Below, piece by piece: positions 1-7,932 of a stretch of 33,555 nt of DNA. The notes under the pieces were generated by a model. That model did not search any database. It was not told where the DNA came from and was given only the letters and a program-made list of their open reading frames with translations. How positions within the stretch are numbered: the first letter of the stretch is position 1; the number at the start of each line of letters is the position of its first letter. The position numbers and the translations under genes were made by a program. The DNA is from a virus: IMG/VR virus record IMGVR_UViG_3300033141_004948, positions 1 through 33,555 of that record. The stretch is one strand, 5' to 3'.

Positions 1-108
1 GTCTTAGACACACCTGTTGATTTAAATGATCACTTAATGGATGCACTAAGATATGCTGTTGAAAGATTATCCAGGAATATAAAAAAGATTGGGGCTGGAA
101 AGATTTAA
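1..108 (+). CDS. terL: Terminase large subunit, 3' end (partial copy)
   Basis: Thirty-five codons plus TAA encode the C-terminus of the large terminase. They are the same bases as the end of the full-length gene at 32350-33549. The segment holds the DHLMDALRY motif, whose aspartates are a typical late metal-binding feature of the terminase nuclease domain. This is not a separate gene. It is the part of terL that crosses the linearisation point. Confidence 0.95.
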   Translation, partial: VLDTPVDLNDHLMDALRYAVERLSRNIKKIGAGKI

Positions 109-114
109 TTAAAT
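1..114. repeat. Terminal direct repeat, left copy
   Basis: The first 114 bases are identical to the last 114 (33442-33555). The simplest reading is that the sequence is a circular or terminally redundant genome opened inside the large terminase gene, giving a unit length of 33,441 bp. The repeat falls inside a coding region and ends within a promoter, which fits an assembly overlap of a circular or circularly permuted molecule better than a dedicated packaging repeat. Confidence 0.95.
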
Positions 115-123
115 ATATAAAAT
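106..123 (+). promoter_or_regulatory. Class 1 archaeal promoter (portal gene)
   Basis: The 18-mer TAATTAAATATATAAAAT starts with the terL stop codon and ends exactly 20 nt before the portal ATG. The TATA core is centred about 25 nt upstream of the ATG, so the transcript should start at or next to the start codon (leaderless). The same 18-mer or a close variant recurs before 7933, 9048, 9556, 11140, 14207 and 15796. Confidence 0.85.
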
Positions 124-142
124 AGAAAAAACTTGAAAAAAC

Positions 143-1633
143 ATGGAAAGAAAATCTGCTCAAATATTTGAAAATTGTAAATTTGAAGAAGTAAATAATA
201 TGGGAACAATAGGTCCTGGTCAAAAAAGAGTTCCTCCTGCTGTTGTTATGAGAGCTGATAAAAAACTTGATTCAAAAAAGGTTCCAACAAAAGAGGAACA
301 AGTGTTATCTGTTCAAGGTCAATTAGATAATTTAATTGCAGGGTTTCAATACTTTGGTATTCAATTCAAATATGCTCAAGACATTTATTCTGAAACAACT
401 TTAACAATCCATCAAGAAAAAGCTAAGTGTAAAAAAGCTTATAATGATAATACCTTTTTGCAAAAAGCAGTCAATGGATTCTTAAATATTATTATGGGTG
501 CAGATCCTCATATACAATCTAAGGATGAAACATTTACAGCTTATGCATCTAAGTGGCTTTTCTTTTCAAGTTATTTAAAAGAAATTCGAAGTGGAATTAA
601 ACAGGCCTTAATTGCAGGGGATGGTTATGTTAGAAAAATTAAGGGAGATAAAGGTTCTTTCAAATATATTAATATTGAAGATTCAGAAGATATGTATGTT
701 GATTGGAATTATCAAGAAAACAGGCCGGATAGATATATTAAGAGGGTCTATTATACTGAAGCTGCTTCAAAAAAGATAAGCAGTGAAATAAAAGTGTTTA
801 CATTACAGACCCCTCTTGGAACTGAAACAATTAATGGAATTGAATATCCTGCAAATGAAATAATCCATTTAAAATTCTTAGAAAATGTTTGGGGTGTCTA
901 TGGAAGAAGTCCTATTGCAAGTGCTCTTGATGATGTAGATATTTTAAATCAGATGGAAAGAAGTGCTGCAGTAATTGCAAGGTATAAAGCTGTTCCTAAA
1001 AAATTATTATTCCCAAAAACAAATAAGGAAGATGAAATAATGTCTGATAAAGAACTTGGGCCAATCAAAGAAGTTCTAAAACAAATGAAAGATTTTGAAA
1101 CTCCAATGGTGGGAACACAATTTGATTCATTAAATTTAACTGATGGTGGCCAAGCATTAGATCTAACTCCATATTTTGATTATTTCAAAAGAAAGATTTC
1201 AATTGTAATGAGCCCAGAATTTGTTGTGCATGGAGAATTAGTTAATAGATCTACAAGTGTTGAACAAAAACAAATGTTCTTCCTGGATGTGTGTTCTGTT
1301 AGATCTGAATTTGATGGGATTGTTCAAGCAACAACACAAGAAGGCCTTATTGCAAGTCTAAATGCTTTAGAAGATAAAGGTGTTAAAGTTCCAAAGGTAA
1401 GCTTTGAATTTGTATGGGGGGAATATGATGTTGAACTTAGGGAAGGAAAAACAATTAGGATCCAAAAAGAATGGAATGATGGAATGATAACTTTAAATGA
1501 ATATAGAGCACAAATGAAATATTCACTTGATGAAGATTTTGGGGAAGGATATAAATGGGAATTAACAAGTTCTCCTGAAGCAGAGTTAGGAGAAAAATTA
1601 AAACAAATTGCTAAAGATGAAAAATTACAATAA
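143..1633 (+). CDS. Portal protein
   Basis: This 496-residue protein is the likely dodecameric portal at the capsid vertex, through which DNA is packaged and to which the tail attaches. Support comes from position, directly after the large terminase and before a Mu F-like minor head protein, and from portal-like segments: IKQALIAGDGYVRK in the first half, HLKF followed by VYGRSPIASALDDVDI mid-protein, then a long helical stretch (ILNQMERSAAVIARYKA) like the portal stem/wing region. The length is normal for SPP1/HK97-type portals. The ATG was chosen because it lies 20 nt after a class 1 promoter box. There is no Shine-Dalgarno sequence, as expected for a leaderless mRNA. The C-terminal 100 residues are acidic and charged. 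Confidence 0.85.
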   Translation: MERKSAQIFENCKFEEVNNMGTIGPGQKRVPPAVVMRADKKLDSKKVPTKEEQVLSVQGQLDNLIAGFQYFGIQFKYAQDIYSETTLTIHQEKAKCKKAYNDNTFLQKAVNGFLNIIMGADPHIQSKDETFTAYASKWLFFSSYLKEIRSGIKQALIAGDGYVRKIKGDKGSFKYINIEDSEDMYVDWNYQENRPDRYIKRVYYTEAASKKISSEIKVFTLQTPLGTETINGIEYPANEIIHLKFLENVWGVYGRSPIASALDDVDILNQMERSAAVIARYKAVPKKLLFPKTNKEDEIMSDKELGPIKEVLKQMKDFETPMVGTQFDSLNLTDGGQALDLTPYFDYFKRKISIVMSPEFVVHGELVNRSTSVEQKQMFFLDVCSVRSEFDGIVQATTQEGLIASLNALEDKGVKVPKVSFEFVWGEYDVELREGKTIRIQKEWNDGMITLNEYRAQMKYSLDEDFGEGYKWELTSSPEAELGEKLKQIAKDEKLQ

Positions 1634-1635
1634 AG

Positions 1636-2430
1636 ATGATATGCAAAACAAAGAGGGAATTTATAACAAGGAAGTTTCCAAAGAGGATGGAAGCAAAGCC
1701 GAGAGCGAGGACAAAGATAAACAAGCGTAAATATTACGGTGTTAAAAAAAATATTAGGGAATATAAAAAAGTTATTTCTTCTCACTTCAATAATGTGCCT
1801 TTGCTTAAAAAGATTCTAAAGGGGCCTGAAACATTGATTGTAAAAATGAATGATTATTTCTTTAAGATAAGTTCAGACTATACAGAAATACTTACAGATG
1901 CTCGAGCTTTATTAGGGGATAGTTTTGAAAAAGGATCTAAAAGAGTTCTTGATAATTCAGGAGATACAATAAAACTTGATGAGCCAGTTGATCAAGCTGC
2001 AGTGGATGTATTGACAACCCAACAAACAGTTTATTATGATAATTTAACACAAGCAGAAAGTAAAAAGACAAATCAAATAATTGCAAAGGGCCTGGAAGAT
2101 GGAGAAACAGATGAAGTTATTTCTGAAGAGATTGAAAAATCAATTAAAAATATTTCAAATAAAAGAGCTCTTAGAATTGCCCGGACAGAGATTGTTAAAA
2201 GTCATACAATAGCTCAAACAGAAACAATGAGCCAGGCAGGAATTGAAACTTATAATTATATCACTTCGAATGATAAAAAGGTTTCAAATATTTGTCGAAA
2301 GAATCAAGGTCCTAAAGGCCGGGAAAAGATTTATAGAACAGATCAAGCAGGAACGGTTGAAAATCCTCTCCCCGTCGTGAACTCTCATCCTAATTGCAGA
2401 TGCACCACTGTTGCATATATTAAACCTTAA
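1636..2430 (+). CDS. Minor head protein, Mu F / SPP1 gp7-like
   Basis: A 264-residue head morphogenesis protein starting 2 nt after the portal stop. The C-terminal half has the family signature: ARTEIVKSHTIAQTE (helix with conserved R-T-E), then NICRKNQGPKG and finally NSHPNCRCTTVAYI, the Cys/His-rich end typical of Mu gpF-like proteins. In relatives a few copies bind the portal and enter the head with the DNA. The first 50 residues are very basic (many Lys/Arg), which would suit DNA contact; this is inferred. The gene has no promoter of its own and is probably co-transcribed with the portal. Confidence 0.85.
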   Translation: MICKTKREFITRKFPKRMEAKPRARTKINKRKYYGVKKNIREYKKVISSHFNNVPLLKKILKGPETLIVKMNDYFFKISSDYTEILTDARALLGDSFEKGSKRVLDNSGDTIKLDEPVDQAAVDVLTTQQTVYYDNLTQAESKKTNQIIAKGLEDGETDEVISEEIEKSIKNISNKRALRIARTEIVKSHTIAQTETMSQAGIETYNYITSNDKKVSNICRKNQGPKGREKIYRTDQAGTVENPLPVVNSHPNCRCTTVAYIKP

Positions 2431-2476
2431 GCTCGTCCTTTATATATTGGAGAATATTATTATTATTGTCTTGTTC

Positions 2477-2498
2477 CTGGCCTTCTTCAGAGGGCCAG
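2477..2498 (+). terminator. Stable hairpin after the portal/minor-head operon
   Basis: CTGGCCTTC and GAGGGCCAG can form a 9-bp stem (one G-U pair) around a TTCA tetraloop, in an otherwise unstructured 122-bp intergenic space. It lies between the minor head gene and the next promoter at 2517. No T-run follows, so it is not a classical intrinsic terminator. It may be an RNA 3'-end or processing signal. Confidence 0.45.
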
Positions 2499-2516
2499 AC
2501 ATATTTCTTAAACCAT

Positions 2517-2533
2517 AGAAAGTTTTATAAATA
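2517..2533 (+). promoter_or_regulatory. Class 2 archaeal promoter
   Basis: AGAAAGTTTTATAAATA starts 36 nt before the ATG at 2553, with the TATA core centred about 25 nt upstream of it. The start region reads ATATGTATG. Related boxes with nearly the same spacing precede 6028, 10519, 19533 and 26769, and one precedes the ncRNA candidate at 8883. Confidence 0.8.
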
Positions 2534-2552
2534 GCTATACATATAAATATGT

Positions 2553-3308
2553 ATGAGCGTTTATCCAAATTTTGAGGTTGGGCACATAGTTGTTAATTCT
2601 GATTCTTATGTTGGGAAGGTTGTTAAGGTTAATCAAAAGACTGTCAAAATAAAAATAATAAAAGCAGGAAAAATAAAAGAAGAAAATTGGGATAAAAATT
2701 GTGTAAGATTTGCTGAAGATTATGAAGAAAAAGATTATAATAATGATTTTGAAGAAGTGAATAAAGTTTATGGAACAAGCCCACTTGCAAGCTTTGAAGA
2801 AAACCCTTTAGGTTATGCATTGAGTGAACAGGTTAAATCAATTTTATTTCTAAAGTGCAAAAAGGAAGAACAAGCAATTATTAAATTTATTCAAAACAAT
2901 GTAATGATGCATAGAAAAGAAGGAGAAGATGGACCTCATTTTGAAGTAGAATATAATCATCCAAAAGGAACTTTTATGTGGGCCGTTGAACAAATGAAAC
3001 AAGGTAATAAAGTTAGTAGAAAATTATGGGAAGGTAATTATATTTGCAGGTCAAAAAAAACTATTAATTTGATAATCTATAAAGATAAAAATTTATTTAT
3101 GACTGGAATATGTGATATTGAAGCAACTGATTGGGAAATTTTTGAAGAGGATATTACATTTTTTAGAGGAGAACCTCAAGGAGATCCAATATTAGAATTA
3201 AGAAAAAATGGAACACTTTTTATTAAAGGAAAATTAGTGGATGTTGATAAAGATGTTGTTGAATATATGAGAAAAATATTATCAGAAACATTATACACCA
3301 ATAAATAG
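2553..3308 (+). CDS. Three-part protein with Tad2-like (DUF2829) domain
   Basis: A 251-residue protein made leaderless from a class 2 promoter. Residues about 1-45 (FEVGHIVVNSDSYVGKVVKV) look like a small SH3/KOW-type barrel. The middle, about residues 138-200, matches the DUF2829 pattern: GTFMWAVEQMKQGNKVSRKLW near its start and ATDWEIFEE at its end. The C-terminal segment (ILELRKNGTLFIKGKLVDVD) resembles a short domain common in phage accessory proteins. DUF2829 includes Tad2, which sequesters the gcADPR signal of Thoeris defence; anti-defence activity here is inferred. It sits between minor head and protease genes under its own promoter, an accessory insertion in the head module. Domain assignment is by eye. 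Confidence 0.6.
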   Translation: MSVYPNFEVGHIVVNSDSYVGKVVKVNQKTVKIKIIKAGKIKEENWDKNCVRFAEDYEEKDYNNDFEEVNKVYGTSPLASFEENPLGYALSEQVKSILFLKCKKEEQAIIKFIQNNVMMHRKEGEDGPHFEVEYNHPKGTFMWAVEQMKQGNKVSRKLWEGNYICRSKKTINLIIYKDKNLFMTGICDIEATDWEIFEEDITFFRGEPQGDPILELRKNGTLFIKGKLVDVDKDVVEYMRKILSETLYTNK

Positions 3309-3358
3309 GTTATAATTAATTCCGTTAAATCTAAAAACATATAATTACCTATTATCTT

Positions 3359-3562
3359 ATGTACTATGAATTATTAAAAGAGATGATTAGTGATATTTCT
3401 AAAAAGGATAAGATTGATGGTGTCACACTTAAAAATAATTACATTGAAAAGTATGGTGGGGGTTCAATTATAAACATGAACAAGGCCTTAGAAAAATTAA
3501 GAAAGAATAAAAAGGTTAATTTTGAAAGCTCAGGTGTGAAAATATTTTATTGGAAAAAATAA
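3359..3562 (+). CDS. Small winged-helix-like protein
   Basis: A 67-residue protein, charged and without Cys or membrane segments. The pattern of three helices (LLKEMISDI, VTLKNNYIEKYG, NMNKALEKLRKN) followed by a beta-hairpin-like end (KKVNFESSGVKIFYW) suggests a minimal winged helix, possibly a DNA-binding regulator. An AT-rich TATA-like stretch (ACATATAATTA, near 3338-3348) lies about 20 nt before the ATG. The stop codon runs straight into the promoter of the protease gene. Function is not recognised; the fold is a guess from the helix/strand pattern. Confidence 0.5.
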   Translation: MYYELLKEMISDISKKDKIDGVTLKNNYIEKYGGGSIINMNKALEKLRKNKKVNFESSGVKIFYWKK

Positions 3563-3577
3563 ATAAATATATAAAAC
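3560..3577 (+). promoter_or_regulatory. Class 1-type promoter (protease/scaffold)
   Basis: AAATATATAAAA at 3565-3576, directly after the preceding TAA, matches the core of the class 1 box and ends 22 nt before ATG 3598. It decides the start: an in-frame ATG at 3550 lies upstream of this TATA box and inside the previous gene. Confidence 0.8.
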
Positions 3578-3597
3578 ACTTTTATCCTAATTCTTTC

Positions 3598-4821
3598 ATG
3601 GTTAAGAATAAACAAGTTCTATTGAGGCATACAGAAGAATTTAAAATAGAAAAAATTGAAGGTGCTGATGGAAAACAAGAAGTTATTATTTCTGGAAATG
3701 CACAACCTCTTAATGTGATGTCAAGAAACAAAGTTTTTTACAGACCTGAATCTGTTAAAAAAGCTTATAAGAGTTTGCAAGGTGTTGCATTTTTGAATAA
3801 TCATGATACTAATAAACCTCTTGGCCATGTTCAAGAAGTTGGTTTAACTGATAGTCATGTTACTTACAAAGCAAATGTAGATCCTGAAGAAAAAGATTAT
3901 ATTAGAAAATCAGAGAGAGGAGATATAAGACATGTTTCTGTTGGCTGCATGGTTTCTAATTTTGAATATAGTGAAGAGGAAGGATATGTTACTGTCGATG
4001 TCGATGAATATGTTGAATTAAGTGCAGTTCCTGTTCCAGGATTTGTTGATACTTCTGCAGAAAGAGAAGGCTTGGGAGAAGTGATGTTTTTAGCTGAAGA
4101 GTTTGGAGATAAAGGAGCTCTTGAAAAAATCAAAGCAAAAACAGAAGAAGAAAAAGCTAAGACTGAAGAAGATAAGAAAAAAGAAAATCCAAAAGATGAT
4201 CCTGATTATGACGGAGATAAAGATGAAGATGAAACTGACGACGACGATAAAGATAAGGACAAGGAAGCTGATGATGATTCTGAAGATGATGACAAGGATA
4301 ATGATAAAGACAAAGAAGGGGATGATGAAGATGATGACAAAGACAAAGACAAAGATAAAGATAAAGAAAAAGATAAAGATCCTGATGAAGAAGAAACTGA
4401 TGACAGCGACGACAAAGATAAAGATGATAAAGATAAAGAAAATTTAAAAGAAGATGCAGGTGCAGGAGCAGGTGGAGAAGAAGAAACTGCAGAAGAAAAA
4501 TTATCAAAAGCTATGGTTCAAATTGAAGAATTATTTTCTGAAAGTGAAGAGATTAAAAATAGACTTGCAATTCTTGAATCTAAAGTTGATGCATTAAATG
4601 ATTCTGAAGATGAAGATGCTGATGCAGATACTGAAGAAGGAAAAGATATTGCTCCAAATAAAGATGAAAAGTTTAAGGATACTCATAAACATGTTGAGAG
4701 ATCTAAAGAAGAACAAGAAGCAAAAGAAAAAGCTTTAACTGGTAAAAAAACAAAAACTATTGAAGGCAATAAAGATGCTGTCGATCTCAATAAAACAAGA
4801 TTTAATAATAGTTCATATTAA
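3598..4821 (+). CDS. Prohead protease fused to acidic scaffold
   Basis: A 407-residue protein. Residues about 1-170 look like a HK97-type (U35) prohead protease: FLNNHDTNKPLGHV carries the probable catalytic His69, HVSVGCMVSNFEYSEEEG the probable Ser114, and YVELSAVPVPGFVDTSAE the usual end of the fold. Residues about 170-310 are an extreme Asp/Glu/Lys low-complexity region, followed by a coiled coil (KAMVQIEELFSESEEIKNRL) and another charged tail. In related viruses such a tail acts as internal scaffold and is cut away during maturation. The gene stands directly before the major capsid gene, the classical order. The ATG at 3598 is preferred to an in-frame ATG at 3550 because of promoter position. 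Confidence 0.8.
   Translation: MVKNKQVLLRHTEEFKIEKIEGADGKQEVIISGNAQPLNVMSRNKVFYRPESVKKAYKSLQGVAFLNNHDTNKPLGHVQEVGLTDSHVTYKANVDPEEKDYIRKSERGDIRHVSVGCMVSNFEYSEEEGYVTVDVDEYVELSAVPVPGFVDTSAEREGLGEVMFLAEEFGDKGALEKIKAKTEEEKAKTEEDKKKENPKDDPDYDGDKDEDETDDDDKDKDKEADDDSEDDDKDNDKDKEGDDEDDDKDKDKDKDKEKDKDPDEEETDDSDDKDKDDKDKENLKEDAGAGAGGEEETAEEKLSKAMVQIEELFSESEEIKNRLAILESKVDALNDSEDEDADADTEEGKDIAPNKDEKFKDTHKHVERSKEEQEAKEKALTGKKTKTIEGNKDAVDLNKTRFNNSSY
4135..4445 (+). repeat. Low-complexity GATAAA/GAAGAT-type tract
   Basis: Within the scaffold part of the protease gene the DNA is built of near-repeats of GATAAAGAC, GATGAT and GAAGAA triplet pairs, encoding Asp-Lys and Asp-Asp-Glu runs. Open frames on the other strand and in the +1 frame across this stretch are artefacts of the composition. 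Such tracts are prone to length change between related viruses. Confidence 0.85.
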
Positions 4822-4830
4822 TTAAATTGT

Positions 4831-4837
4831 AGGAGGT
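4831..4837 (+). promoter_or_regulatory. Strong Shine-Dalgarno before major capsid gene
   Basis: AGGAGGT is one of only two clear Shine-Dalgarno sequences seen in the window. Its core ends 17 nt before the ATG at 4854, which is too far for normal pairing. An in-frame ATA at 4842 is only 5 nt from it, so the real start may be non-AUG. Confidence 0.7.
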
Positions 4838-4853
4838 TAAAATACAAAAAAAA

Positions 4854-5945
4854 ATGATACAAAAGTGTGAATTTTTAAATAAAGAATTAAGAGTTAATGG
4901 GAATGAAGATTTTCAAAATATGCCATTTGCAGGAAATGGGTCTGAATTAGTTGAAAAACTTGGAAGACAACTTCTTGAATGTAATGTTGAATTGGCTAAA
5001 AATGAATCTTGGTTATCTCATGCTCATAAAAAGAAATCCCAAAACTTCTTTAAAAATACAATTGGTATGGAAATGCCAACTGCAGAAGAAATGGATTCTA
5101 TGAGTACAGAAGATCTAACCTTCCCTGCTAATCCAGCCCTTTATACTACTGTTGTTAGAAATATTGTTGAGAGAGCTTTCAGGCCAACTTTGGTTATGAA
5201 TGAAGTGATCAAAACAATTACTGTTAACGCAAAAGGTATGAAGACTTTACAATTTCCTATTTCAACTTTAAGAACTGCTGTCGCTTTGCCAGCTTCTGGT
5301 GTTCTGCCAGATCCTACAAATGACGATTATGAGGAAGCAGAAATTGATTTAGTATGGATATACGCTTATGAAGTTATAACAATTCAACTTATTCAACAAG
5401 GTATTATAGATATTGTTCAAGATCAGATGTTTGAACTTGGAGATGCTCTGGCAAGAAAAGTAGATAGTGATATTGTCACTGCTATTGAAACTGCTACACC
5501 AGATACAGATGCAAATTCAAATTATAATCTTCTTGCAGGTACCATGACTTATGATGGCCTGATAGATGGAATTATGGACTGTATTGCAAATAATGCCCTT
5601 CCAGATGCCGTTGTTACAAATCCTTTAACATGGGGTAATTTCTTAAAAGACAGTGATGTAGTTACTGCTTTAGGATATAATTCCGTCGATAAAGGAAGTG
5701 TATTCCCAAGAATCCAAGACTTTTTAGGATTGAAGATTACATTGACAACACAAGCAAGTGCAAACAATTTGTATATCATAGATACACAAAGATGTAAGTA
5801 CCTGGTAGAAGGATCTGCAATTCAAATGTTAGACGGAAGAAAATCCGGAACAGTGAATTGGGAGATTATTGGATTAAAGTTGTACGGTGTGAAGGTTATC
5901 CAATCTGAAGCCGTTTATAGAGTTGTTGAAACTCCAAGTTCTTAA
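4854..5945 (+). CDS. Major capsid protein, HK97 fold
   Basis: A 363-residue protein that by position and pattern is the shell subunit. The N-terminal 80 residues are helical and charged and could be a delta domain removed by the preceding protease. ALYTTVVRNIVERAFRPTLV and TLQFPISTLRTAV begin the N-arm/E-loop-like region, YAYEVITIQLIQQGIIDIVQ matches the long spine helix, and ALPDAVVTNPLTWGNFL with SANNLYIIDTQRCKYLV match the A/P-domain core. The gene follows a strong Shine-Dalgarno sequence and is followed by a long T-rich terminator, as expected for the most abundant virion protein. In-frame ATA 4842 is an alternative start adding four residues. Confidence 0.85.
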   Translation: MIQKCEFLNKELRVNGNEDFQNMPFAGNGSELVEKLGRQLLECNVELAKNESWLSHAHKKKSQNFFKNTIGMEMPTAEEMDSMSTEDLTFPANPALYTTVVRNIVERAFRPTLVMNEVIKTITVNAKGMKTLQFPISTLRTAVALPASGVLPDPTNDDYEEAEIDLVWIYAYEVITIQLIQQGIIDIVQDQMFELGDALARKVDSDIVTAIETATPDTDANSNYNLLAGTMTYDGLIDGIMDCIANNALPDAVVTNPLTWGNFLKDSDVVTALGYNSVDKGSVFPRIQDFLGLKITLTTQASANNLYIIDTQRCKYLVEGSAIQMLDGRKSGTVNWEIIGLKLYGVKVIQSEAVYRVVETPSS

Positions 5946-5953
5946 TTGTAATT

Positions 5954-5991
5954 TAATTTATTTTTATTTTTTTTATTTCTCTTTTTCTTTT
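5954..5991 (+). terminator. T-rich terminator after major capsid gene
   Basis: About 38 nt that are nearly all T on the + strand, including a run of eight T, lie directly after the capsid gene and before the next promoter. Oligo-T stretches without a needed hairpin terminate archaeal transcription. Confidence 0.75.
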
Positions 5992-6006
5992 AGAAAGTTT
6001 TAAATA
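5992..6006 (+). promoter_or_regulatory. Class 2 promoter (glycosyltransferase)
   Basis: AGAAAGTTTTAAATA begins 36 nt before ATG 6028, and the start reads ATATGTATG. Same box, spacing and start sequence as at 2517. Confidence 0.8.
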
Positions 6007-6027
6007 TAGTTTTACATAATTATATGT

Positions 6028-7902
6028 ATGAAGATTATTACTATGGCCACAGAATCTTATATCAATTGGCTTTATCATTTCTTATCGTCGGTAAAAGGAG
6101 ATGTTGTTGTTTATAGGATTAATTTTTCTGATAAAACTAAAAGAATAATTGAACAAGAATTTCCAAATGTGATTTTTAGAGATTATGAAACAGATCTTAA
6201 ATTACATGAAAAATGGAATCCACTTGGGAAAGTTTTCAAGGTCACATATCTTAAAGGCCTATTTTGTAAACATGCTTTTGAAGAGTTCCAGGAGAAAATA
6301 TTGTGGAGTGATTGTACTGAATTAATTTTAGGAGATCTAAATGATTTTGAAGATAAGTTTGGGCCCAATGGATTTAGAATAAATAGAGGGGGAACTCGAG
6401 ATAATAAAAAAACCTTTGCTGCATTATTTGGATTATATGGAAAAAGAGAAACTCAAAAGTTTTATGAATTATGCACAGAGAATAAAGATGAATGGTTTAG
6501 TGATCAAGTTGCTTTAGGAAAATTAGATTTAAAAGAGATCTCTCAAGGAGATTGGATAAGTTTTGATTATGATGAAAATGCAAAGTCCTGGTCTGATAGA
6601 GGAGAAACAGGGGGTGGTAAAATAACTGTTTCTGATTATGGATTTACCGAAGATAAATATATTGATAAGATTAATGGGATTAATATTATTAATAATATTC
6701 ATAATATAAATATTATTTCTTATCGAGAGAGATTTGAAAAGTTCATGCAGAAATTAAAGGTCCCAACAATTCTTGTGCATACTGATGATCCAAATTGGTG
6801 TTATGTAAATTCTACAAGGAAGGTTGCAGAGATGCTAAAAGATGATTTTGATTTTAAATTTATTTATGTTGCAGACAAACAGCGAGAAGAAATATTAAAT
6901 TCTAATCCTGATCTTGTTTGGGCCAGGTGTTCAAGTTTAAGAAATAAAAAGATATTAACTTCCAGGCCAGATCTTGCAAGAAAGAGTTTTACTTCAATTA
7001 CAACAGGGGGAGAATTACTTGATAATCGAGTTGGAAGAAATATAAATAATTTAACTGAAGCAGGATTAATTGTTCAAAATAAAGAAGCTGCAGTTTTATC
7101 AAAATATTACCTGGATAAAAGAGATGTTAAAAAACCTATATTTTTACTTCCAAATGGATGTGATACAGATTTATTTAAACCAGTAGAGAAAGATAAATTT
7201 ATTGTGGGATGGAATGGCCGGGCTGCAAGTGCTGAAGAAAGAAAAATTAAAGGATATGATTTTTATAAAAAGTCAATAGAAATCTTAAAATATAAAACTC
7301 TTGAATTAAATGGCAAGAGTAAAATTCCTTTTGAAGATCTTCCAAAATTTTATGATCAAATAAGTATTATGGTTTTGCCTTCAAATTGTGAGGGTTGTTC
7401 GAATACAATAAATGAGGCCCTTGCAAGTGGGGTTCCAGTGTTAGCATTTAAGTGTGGTTGGCATGGAGAAGTCTGTGAAGAATTTGATGATGGGATTCTT
7501 TGGATTGAACGTAATATAATGGATATAACAGCAAAATTGAAATACCTTAAAGAAAACCCCTATTATCTTAAAAAGATGGCTCAGAATGGACGTCTGTTTG
7601 CAGAGAAGCATTCCTGGCGTAATATGGCTGATAATTATAAGGAAACTTTCAATAAAATGATAGATTATATTAAAACTCTGCCAGAAGAAACAATAAAACC
7701 TTTTGTTGTTAAGCCAAAAATACCAAGAGAATATGTTAAAGTTAGGGCCTTACAAAAAGTTAATCTTGGAAAATTAGAAAAGAATGGAGCTGTTATTTGG
7801 TTTGAAAAAGGGATGGAGAGAACAGTGCCCTATCATGATGTATGTAAACAGGTGATTGATATTAATGTTAAACAAAGATTTCTCGAGATTGTTAATAATT
7901 AA
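6028..7902 (+). CDS. Two-domain glycosyltransferase
   Basis: A 624-residue protein with two apparent transferase units. Residues about 1-220 look like a GT-A-type nucleotide-sugar transferase: ILWSDCTELILGDLNDF (around residues 91-107) sits where the metal-binding D-x-D segment is found. Residues about 236-555 are a GT-B, GT4-like transferase: LLPNGCDTDLF, VGWNGRA, and EGCSNTINEALASGVPVLAF with the E-x7-E pair (E455, E463) that contacts the sugar nucleotide. The C-terminal 55 residues are extra and basic. It sits alone with its own promoter between capsid and connector genes, suggesting it glycosylates virion proteins. With the sulfotransferase, methyltransferase and UDP-glucose dehydrogenase at 27747-29882 it may build one glycan. 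Acceptor unknown. Confidence 0.8.
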   Translation: MKIITMATESYINWLYHFLSSVKGDVVVYRINFSDKTKRIIEQEFPNVIFRDYETDLKLHEKWNPLGKVFKVTYLKGLFCKHAFEEFQEKILWSDCTELILGDLNDFEDKFGPNGFRINRGGTRDNKKTFAALFGLYGKRETQKFYELCTENKDEWFSDQVALGKLDLKEISQGDWISFDYDENAKSWSDRGETGGGKITVSDYGFTEDKYIDKINGINIINNIHNINIISYRERFEKFMQKLKVPTILVHTDDPNWCYVNSTRKVAEMLKDDFDFKFIYVADKQREEILNSNPDLVWARCSSLRNKKILTSRPDLARKSFTSITTGGELLDNRVGRNINNLTEAGLIVQNKEAAVLSKYYLDKRDVKKPIFLLPNGCDTDLFKPVEKDKFIVGWNGRAASAEERKIKGYDFYKKSIEILKYKTLELNGKSKIPFEDLPKFYDQISIMVLPSNCEGCSNTINEALASGVPVLAFKCGWHGEVCEEFDDGILWIERNIMDITAKLKYLKENPYYLKKMAQNGRLFAEKHSWRNMADNYKETFNKMIDYIKTLPEETIKPFVVKPKIPREYVKVRALQKVNLGKLEKNGAVIWFEKGMERTVPYHDVCKQVIDINVKQRFLEIVNN

Positions 7903-7913
7903 ATATATAAAAT
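7896..7913 (+). promoter_or_regulatory. Class 1 promoter (adaptor gene)
   Basis: An exact copy of TAATTAAATATATAAAAT overlaps the glycosyltransferase stop codon and ends 20 nt before ATG 7933. A T-rich stretch (TCTCTTTATTTT) lies between box and ATG, also seen before 9048, 11140 and 15796. Confidence 0.85.
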
Positions 7914-7932
7914 AATTATTTCTCTTTATTTT

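Noticed and set aside
3550-3597. Upstream start for the protease gene at 3550
   Set aside because: It lies before the TATA box and inside the preceding gene.
4103-4507. Long frames on both strands over the acidic tract
   Set aside because: They come from GAT/GAA/AAA triplet repeats and have Leu/His or Lys/Met-only composition.
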